DNA of 64,000 nt from Lachnospiraceae bacterium (GTDB lineage: Bacteria > Bacillota > Clostridia > Lachnospirales > Lachnospiraceae), in contig JAFVXW010000020.1 of assembly GCA_017500935.1 (NCBI GenBank), forward strand, positions 1 through 64,000, given 5' to 3'. This document shows, piece by piece, positions 58,661 to 64,000 of the stretch. The notes under the pieces are model-generated. The model was not told where the DNA came from. It was given only the letters and a program-made list of their open reading frames with translations, and did no database searches. Position 1 is the stretch's first letter, and the number at the start of each line of letters is the position of its first letter. Position numbers and translations under genes: made by a program.

Positions 58661-58689
58661 ATTATAAAGTAAGGAAGCTTTAGAGTCAA
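58661..58689 (-). promoter_or_regulatory. Promoter of the yicC-remA-gmk-rpoZ operon
   Basis: Minus-strand TTGACT (58684-58689), 17-base spacer, TATAAT (58661-58666). Confidence 0.85.
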
Positions 58690-58705
58690 GATTTAAGTTA
58701 CGGTG

Positions 58706-58734
58706 TTGCCCCATATAAAAACTTCTGCTATACT
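58706..58734 (+). promoter_or_regulatory. Promoter of rqcH
   Basis: TTGCCC (58706-58711), 17-base spacer, TATACT (58729-58734), divergent to the yicC promoter. Confidence 0.75.
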
Positions 58735-58802
58735 GTTGGATATAGCGGCCTGTATTGTGCCCTGCAAAACCACTGATCCACCCCTGAAAGGAATCTTACG
58801 CC

Positions 58803-60539
58803 ATGGCATTTGACGGCATTACCATTGCAAATATTGTTTCTGAACTGAATTCCGTTTTACTGGACGGACGCCTTTATAAAATCGCACAGCCGGAACCCGA
58901 CGAGCTTTTACTTACCGTAAAAAATAACGGCAGCCAGTACCGTCTGTGCTTAAGCGCCAGTGCTTCCCTGCCTCTTTTGCACCTGACACAGGAAAACAAG
59001 CAAAGCCCCATGACAGCGCCCAATTTCTGTATGCTTCTGCGCAAACATATTCAGAACGGCCGTATTGTTTCCATTACCCAGCCCGGACTTGAACGTATCG
59101 TCAATTTTGAGATCGAGCATCTGGACGAACTGGGCGATGTCTGCCGCAAAAAACTGATCATTGAGATCATGGGCAAACACAGCAACATCATTTTCTGCGA
59201 CCAGGACCATAAAATTCTTGACAGTATCAAGCATATTTCCGGTCTGGTAAGCTCCGTGCGCGAGGTTCTGCCCGGCAAGCCCTATTTTATCCCCGAGACC
59301 CAGGAAAAGGCAGATCCGCTTTCTGTCACCAGGGAAACTTTTGAACAGCTTGTATATTCCAAGCCCTGCGACTGTTTCAAGGCACTTTACACCTCCTTTA
59401 CCGGCCTGTCTCCTGCCATTTCGCATGAAATCTGCCACCGCGCCGGCGGAAATGCGGATGCCTCCACAGCCGCTTTGACCGCTTCTGACAAAGAGGCGCT
59501 CTGGAATGCATTTTCTGCCATGATGGAAGATATCAAGGTACAGCGTTTTGCCCCCTGCATCGTATATGAAAACGGCATTCCGGCTGAATATGCGGCATTC
59601 CCTCTCTCTTCCTACGCAGCTGCCTCCCGCAAAGATTACGATTCCATTTCTGCGCTGCTTTCTGATTATTACGCAGAAAAAAGCATGATCACCCGTATCC
59701 GCCAGCGTTCTGCCGATCTGCGCCGCGTGGTTTCCACCGCCCTTGAGCGCAACATCAAAAAATACGATCTGCAGTGCCGCCAGATGAAGGATACCGAAAA
59801 AAAGGACAAATATAAAGTCTACGGTGAGCTGTTAAACACCTACGGCTACGGCGTTGCCCCCGGTTCCAAATCCATGGAGGCGCTCAACTACTACACCGGC
59901 GAAATGATCACGATCCCGCTGGACCCCCAGCTTTCCTGTCAGGAAAATGCAAAAAAATATTTTGAACGCTACAATAAGCTCAAACGTACCTACGAAGCTC
60001 TTTCCAAACTGACATTGGAAGTAAAGGAAGAAATCGACCATCTGGAATCTGTCAGCACAGCGCTGGACATTGCCCAGAAGGAAGATGACCTTGTCCAGAT
60101 CAAGGAGGAACTGATCGAAAGCGGCTATATCAAGCGCAAAGGCGGTTCCAAAAAGGTAAAGATCACAAGCAGACCCTTCCATTATGTCAGCAGCGACGGT
60201 TTTCATATGTATGTCGGCAAAAACAACTACCAGAACGAAGAACTGACCTTTAAAACGGCGGTCGGCAATGACTGGTGGTTCCATGCAAAGGATATGCCCG
60301 GCTCCCACGTTATCGTCAAGACAAACGGCGAAGAACTTCCCGACCAGACCTTTGAAGAAGCTGCACGCCTTGCCGCTTTCTATTCCAAAGGAAAGGGACA
60401 GGAGAAAGTGGAAATCGACTACATTGAGAAAAAACATGTCAAAAAAGTGGCCGGTGCCAAACCAGGATTTGTCATCTACCACACCAATTACTCCATGATC
60501 ATCAATACGGATATTTCAGGCATTACCCTGCTTGACTAA
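58803..60539 (+). CDS. rqcH: NFACT family ribosome-quality-control protein RqcH
   Basis: 578 residues, usual for bacterial NFACT proteins. N-terminal NFACT-N domain (MAFDGITIANIVSELN, FCMLLRKHIQNGRI near 76), central coiled coil (about 340-440) and NFACT-R domain (PFHYVSSDGFHMYVGKNNYQ near 460, PGSHVIVKTNGEELPD near 500). RqcH adds alanine tails to nascent chains on stalled large ribosomal subunits; it has also been called a fibronectin-binding protein. Monocistronic with its own promoter and terminator. Confidence 0.95.
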   Translation: MAFDGITIANIVSELNSVLLDGRLYKIAQPEPDELLLTVKNNGSQYRLCLSASASLPLLHLTQENKQSPMTAPNFCMLLRKHIQNGRIVSITQPGLERIVNFEIEHLDELGDVCRKKLIIEIMGKHSNIIFCDQDHKILDSIKHISGLVSSVREVLPGKPYFIPETQEKADPLSVTRETFEQLVYSKPCDCFKALYTSFTGLSPAISHEICHRAGGNADASTAALTASDKEALWNAFSAMMEDIKVQRFAPCIVYENGIPAEYAAFPLSSYAAASRKDYDSISALLSDYYAEKSMITRIRQRSADLRRVVSTALERNIKKYDLQCRQMKDTEKKDKYKVYGELLNTYGYGVAPGSKSMEALNYYTGEMITIPLDPQLSCQENAKKYFERYNKLKRTYEALSKLTLEVKEEIDHLESVSTALDIAQKEDDLVQIKEELIESGYIKRKGGSKKVKITSRPFHYVSSDGFHMYVGKNNYQNEELTFKTAVGNDWWFHAKDMPGSHVIVKTNGEELPDQTFEEAARLAAFYSKGKGQEKVEIDYIEKKHVKKVAGAKPGFVIYHTNYSMIINTDISGITLLD

Positions 60540-60543
60540 AGCC

Positions 60544-60580
60544 AAAAGGCGTGAACTCACAAAAGCTCACGCCTTTTTTG
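60544..60580. terminator. Bidirectional terminator after rqcH
   Basis: AAAAGGCGTGA and TCACGCCTTTT form an 11-bp stem, with T residues after it on the plus strand. Confidence 0.9.
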
Positions 60581-60584
60581 ACTC

Positions 60585-60842
60585 TTATAAGGTCGCGCTG
60601 GTAAACAGAGATTTCACATGATCGATCTCTTCCTGGGTTGCCTTGCTGGCAGGCACATAATAGGATTTTTCACGCGCGATCTGATACAGTTCTTCCTGAG
60701 ACTGTTCGCAGGCAGTACGGATCTGCTTGAGGGCAGTTTTTAATTCCTTGTTTTCGGTCTGGGGAATCATTTCTCCAAAGCGCACCAGTTCACCGTTGAT
60801 CCCGGTTAAGGTGTCTGCTACCATTGTCTTATCTTCCAACAT
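60585..60842 (-). CDS. Spore coat-like small protein (CotF-type helix bundle)
   Basis: 85 residues, helical, MLEDKTMVADTLTGINGELV ... ELYQIAREKSYYVPASKATQ. The pattern resembles the short CotF/DUF892-like spore coat proteins in clostridia, in which AREKGYYVPA is a frequent phrase. It follows the next small gene by 15 bases, so the two form an operon. Coat function is inferred from similarity. Confidence 0.7.
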   Translation of the reverse strand: MLEDKTMVADTLTGINGELVRFGEMIPQTENKELKTALKQIRTACEQSQEELYQIAREKSYYVPASKATQEEIDHVKSLFTSATL

Positions 60843-60857
60843 GTCGGACTCCTTTCC

Positions 60858-61043
60858 TTACTGCAAAAATTTCATCAAAGTCTGCTTGTTTTCCATCGCA
60901 GATTTTGCGCCTTTTTCAAAAAACTGCTTGATCTGCGGGTCCTGTGCGCTTTCCGCATACGCCTTCATTTTGCAGTGTGTGGTGTCATATCCGCCCATCA
61001 GGTGACGGAGATTCTGTAAATCAAGTTCTGATAAATTAGCCAT
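60858..61043 (-). CDS. Small partner of the coat-like protein
   Basis: 61 residues from ATG 61043 (AAAGGAGG upstream; longer frame overlaps a neighbour). Helical, MANLSELDLQNLRHLMGGYD ... KMKAYAESAQDPQIKQFFEK, resembling short clostridial coat/spore proteins paired with the gene above. No catalytic motif. It probably acts with the downstream protein, but the function is not shown. Confidence 0.65.
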   Translation of the reverse strand: MANLSELDLQNLRHLMGGYDTTHCKMKAYAESAQDPQIKQFFEKGAKSAMENKQTLMKFLQ

Positions 61044-61113
61044 GCTGCTACCTCCTTTACACCACAAGTATGCCCGCCGCCCCCTGTCTTTATGCATCCT
61101 CTTTTTCCATTCT

Positions 61114-62004
61114 TCAGTGATTTCCAAAAACCTCTTCATAGGAAACGATCACTTCTGCAAACCCGCTGGAATACGGACCGATCTGCGCCGGAGGCAGATA
61201 AAATACTATGCCGGTATCCCCGATATAAGCATCCACCTCATCCCAGTCCACATCGTCAATGATCTCTGCTGCATCCTCAAAATATTCCGCTTCCGGTGCA
61301 CTTGTGATCAGGTCATAAAACTTTTTTTCCAGCATAGTCTCCCACTGATCTTCTGTCATACGGCTTTCGTGAAACAGTGTTGTGGGACAGCCGTCTGTAC
61401 GCCGAAACCAATAGCTTTCGCGGTCGGAAACACCGTGATTGCCGCCCTCGTACAGCCATGATTCCATCAAAACATTGGCAAAGCCGTTTTGTACCGTAAC
61501 CCGGCTCACATCATATTCTTCACTCCAGGCGCCCATCCATCCGGCATCCTTACTCTCTCTATACACCTCCAGCGCCTGCCGCCATGCTGCATCGTCATCC
61601 TGCTCATATTCTTTGAGCTTACTGTCCTTCCACATTTCAAAAAAAGAATTCACGGATGTATGAAACTCTTCCTCCCCGATCAAAACCGGATATGCCAGTT
61701 TTGCCTCAAAAATCACAGCATCATCCTCTGCCTGAAAAGCTTTTTGTTCATACTTTATCTCATAGGTCAAATCTCCTGCACTTCCTCCCACCAAAGAGTC
61801 TGCATCCGGTGACTGCCCCTGGGCTGCCTGACTGCCGTTGTGGCTGTTTTCCATGTTCTGCTGTATATCTGACAAATTTTCCTGTTCCTGCGTCTGTGTC
61901 TGGGATTCTGTCTGCTCCTGCTGACCTGGGTCTTTCTTTTTCCCGCATCCGCACAAAAAAGCAAACAGCAGACAGACTGCGATGATCATACACTTCTTTT
62001 TCAT
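61114..62004 (-). CDS. DUF3298-type lipoprotein
   Basis: 296 residues. Lipoprotein signal ending FLCGC (Cys20), a Gln/Ser/Asp-rich linker to about residue 75, then a DUF4163/DUF3298-like domain with GGNHGVSDRESYWFRRTDG near 195 and a C-terminal VIVSYEEVFG. Homologous domains occur in anti-sigma factor RsiV, where they bind lysozyme, and in other exported proteins. Ligand unknown. Monocistronic. Confidence 0.78.
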   Translation of the reverse strand: MKKKCMIIAVCLLFAFLCGCGKKKDPGQQEQTESQTQTQEQENLSDIQQNMENSHNGSQAAQGQSPDADSLVGGSAGDLTYEIKYEQKAFQAEDDAVIFEAKLAYPVLIGEEEFHTSVNSFFEMWKDSKLKEYEQDDDAAWRQALEVYRESKDAGWMGAWSEEYDVSRVTVQNGFANVLMESWLYEGGNHGVSDRESYWFRRTDGCPTTLFHESRMTEDQWETMLEKKFYDLITSAPEAEYFEDAAEIIDDVDWDEVDAYIGDTGIVFYLPPAQIGPYSSGFAEVIVSYEEVFGNH

Positions 62005-62121
62005 TATGCCTCCATTCCGGATCTGTGATCCATGGTTTTGTTAATGGAGAGTTTTCCCAGAAAAATGAACATCTATACTGATGTATGAAAAAAGTATGCA
62101 TCAAAAAACACACAGGCGCGC

Positions 62122-62157
62122 AAAAAAAGCGCCAGCCGCTTTTTTGCGGTTGGCGCC
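62122..62157 (-). terminator. Terminator of glgA
   Basis: On the minus strand GGCGCCAACCGC and GCGGCTGGCGC pair with one G-U pair, followed by seven T residues. Confidence 0.9.
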
Positions 62158-62183
62158 ATTTTTTACAATCTTTATTATTTGGA

Positions 62184-63629
62184 TCAGCCGATCAGCCAGT
62201 CATACATTTCCTGATATTTTTTCGCGGATACAAACCAGGAGAAATCAGCTTCCATTGCACGAACAACGATCTTATCCCATTCGTCCTTCTTTTCATCGTA
62301 GATCTTCTGCGCATACTTGATGGTATTGAACATATCATGCGCATTGTAGTTGGTGAAACTGAAACCGGTTCCGGTTCCTTCAAATTCATTGTAAGGTTCT
62401 ACGGTATCCTTTAAGCCGCCGGTCTCGCGAACGATGGGCAGAGTGCCGTAACGCAGACTCATCAGCTGGCTTAAGCCGCAGGGTTCAAATAAGGAAGGCA
62501 TCAGGAACGCGTCACAGGATGCATAAATCTTGTGGGACAGCGGATCAGAGTAGTAAATCTGTGCGGAAACCTTGCCGTTATACTTTTCAGCAAAATGACG
62601 GAACATATTTTCATAACGGGTTTCGCCGGTTCCCAGTACCACGATCTGCACATCTTCCTGACAGATCTCATCCATCATATAATCGATCAGGTCAAAGCCT
62701 TTCTGGTCGGTCAGACGGGATACGATACCGATCAGCATCACATCGTCTTTCTGTTCCAGACCAAGCTCAGCCTGCAGCGCACGTTTGTTTTTGATCTTCT
62801 CGGTCAGAACATTTTCTGCATTATAGGTATGTGCGATATACTTGTCATCTTCGGGATTGAAAGAATCATAATCGATGCCGTTAACAATACCGCGCAGATC
62901 ATTGGCTCTTGCATTGAGCAGACCGTTTAAGCCTTCGCCGTAGAAATCGGTCTTGATCTCTTCCGCATAGGTGTCACTTACTGTGGTGATGGCATCTGCA
63001 TAAACAAGACCGCCCTTTAAGAGGTTTGCATCATTGTATGCTTCCAGCTTGTCGGAAGTAAACAGATGCATGGGAAGTCCGGTAATTTCCTGTGTTTCCT
63101 TAATATTCCATTTTCCCTGGAATTTTAAGTTATGGATGGTCATAACGGTCTTAATGTCACGATAGAAATCCATCACTTTGAAACGTTCCTTTAAATATAC
63201 GGGAATCAGACCGGTCTGCCAGTCATGACAGTGGATCAGGTCGGGCTTAAAGTCGATCACGGGCAGAATACAAAGCGCTGCTTTGGAGAAATATGCAAAT
63301 TTCTCAATTTCAAACATGGCATTGTCGCTGTAAGGCTTAAATCCGCCGAAATAGTATTCACTGTCGATGAAATAATATTTGATGCCTTCATATTCTGCTT
63401 CCAGAATGCCCACATATTCATTCTTATAATAGTAATCCATATAAAAATGAGTAACAGGCTTTAAAAGATCCTTCATCTTCTGCGCCATACAGGTGTATTT
63501 GGGCAGAATTACACGCACATCGTAACTTTCTTTATCCAGGCATTTCGGAAGAGAACCAACAACGTCAGCCAGACCGCCGGTTTTAATAAAAGGTACGCCT
63601 TCCGATGCTACAAACAAAATCTTTTTCAT
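62184..63629 (-). CDS. glgA: Glycogen synthase
   Basis: 481 residues from ATG 63629 (GGGAGGAC upstream; longer frame rejected). GT5 family: ADP-glucose-binding KTGGLADVVGSLPK near residue 15, LIHCHDWQTGLIPVYL near 125, and the E-x7-E catalytic motif FEPCGLSQLMSLRYGTLPIV near 385. It extends alpha-1,4 glucan from ADP-glucose for glycogen storage. No other glg genes are in view. Confidence 0.95.
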   Translation of the reverse strand: MKKILFVASEGVPFIKTGGLADVVGSLPKCLDKESYDVRVILPKYTCMAQKMKDLLKPVTHFYMDYYYKNEYVGILEAEYEGIKYYFIDSEYYFGGFKPYSDNAMFEIEKFAYFSKAALCILPVIDFKPDLIHCHDWQTGLIPVYLKERFKVMDFYRDIKTVMTIHNLKFQGKWNIKETQEITGLPMHLFTSDKLEAYNDANLLKGGLVYADAITTVSDTYAEEIKTDFYGEGLNGLLNARANDLRGIVNGIDYDSFNPEDDKYIAHTYNAENVLTEKIKNKRALQAELGLEQKDDVMLIGIVSRLTDQKGFDLIDYMMDEICQEDVQIVVLGTGETRYENMFRHFAEKYNGKVSAQIYYSDPLSHKIYASCDAFLMPSLFEPCGLSQLMSLRYGTLPIVRETGGLKDTVEPYNEFEGTGTGFSFTNYNAHDMFNTIKYAQKIYDEKKDEWDKIVVRAMEADFSWFVSAKKYQEMYDWLIG

Positions 63630-63725
63630 GAAATGTCCTCCCATAAGTAAGATGTCCTGCTTACCCCCAAGCAAGCTTTACAATATTATACAACATCCGT
63701 CAATTTTAGGAAAGAATTATTTCAC

Positions 63726-64000
63726 TTATTTATACTGCAGTCTGATCTTATCTGCGATAAGGGCAATAAATTCGGAGTTCGTCGGCTTTCCCTTACCGGT
63801 ATTGATGGTATATCCAAAGAGAGAATCCAGCGTTTCCATCCTGCCGCGGTTCCACGCCACTTCAATGGCATGACGGATGGCCCGCTCCACGCGGCTTGCC
63901 GTAGTCTGATATTTCTCCGCAATGGTGGGATACAAGGTTTTGGTAACAGATCCCAGCATATCCATATCATTGACGGACATGGATATGGCATCACGCAGAT
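63726..64000 (-). CDS. spo0A: Sporulation regulator Spo0A, C-terminal part
   Basis: The 3' end of Spo0A, cut by the window edge. It covers the DNA-binding effector domain: [17 protein letters not shown] at the edge, [20 protein letters not shown] (recognition helix region) and [20 protein letters not shown], ending [18 protein letters not shown]. The motif and spacing match the conserved Spo0A helix-turn-helix. Spo0A is the master switch for sporulation, which confirms a spore-forming Firmicute. The receiver domain lies beyond 64000. Confidence 0.97.
   Translation of the reverse strand, partial: LRDAISMSVNDMDMLGSVTKTLYPTIAEKYQTTASRVERAIRHAIEVAWNRGRMETLDSLFGYTINTGKGKPTNSEFIALIADKIRLQYK

Overview
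The window comes from an anaerobic, spore-forming Firmicute, most likely a Lachnospiraceae-type Clostridia. It carries spo0A, spoIIM, spore-coat-like genes, remA, a threonine T-box leader, CotF-like small proteins and a DUF1540 protein, and nearly all genes lie on the minus strand in long operons. No phage, insertion sequence or CRISPR array was seen.

Positions 1-29.3 kb (minus strand) hold one very long operon read from about 29.24 kb towards and beyond the left edge. It starts with a sigma-A-type promoter (29244-29272) and a leader of roughly 1 kb holding three consecutive cobalamin riboswitches; the first two are each followed by a terminator-like hairpin. The genes follow in this order: a GLUG/DUF4430-like/dockerin protein; three large cohesin-plus-dockerin proteins; a small cohesin-dockerin protein; a cohesin protein with a transmembrane helix; a huge membrane-linked DUF4430 protein split by a frameshift; a MoxR ATPase; a DUF58 protein; a transglutaminase-fold membrane protein whose catalytic residues look lost; a 1550-residue beta-propeller/dockerin protein; an alpha/alpha-barrel lipoprotein; a DUF4430 lipoprotein; and an ECF transporter T subunit and ATPase. 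The alpha-barrel and DUF4430 lipoproteins together resemble the two domains of animal intrinsic factor and transcobalamin. My reading is a B12-repressed, cell-surface corrinoid-capture complex held together by cohesin-dockerin contacts and feeding an ECF importer.

Positions 29.3-34.5 kb hold a second minus-strand unit under a fourth cobalamin riboswitch: an unrecognised TIM-barrel-like protein, a DUF2284 protein, a cysteine-rich small-domain protein and a tiny HNH-repeat protein. Divergent to it are cobT and cobU (lower-ligand attachment and nucleotide-loop activation), so the B12 theme covers uptake and remodelling.

Positions 34.5-43.6 kb hold an isomerase-like TIM barrel, a Uma2 nuclease-fold protein, a DUF402 protein, tRNA-Leu(CAA), a DUF1540 protein, a T-box-led unit (cysteine-rich membrane protein plus thrS), a Gfo/Idh/MocA oxidoreductase, a SEC-C protein and a DegV protein. 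Positions 43.6-48.7 kb hold an amino-acid ABC importer, mnmA and a flippase. Positions 48.7-64 kb are conserved housekeeping and sporulation genes: xerD, spoIIM, rny, recX-recA with LexA-type boxes, a CinA C-terminal protein, pgsA, rimO, rpoZ, gmk, remA, a YicC protein, rqcH, two coat-like proteins, a DUF3298 lipoprotein, glgA and the 3' end of spo0A.
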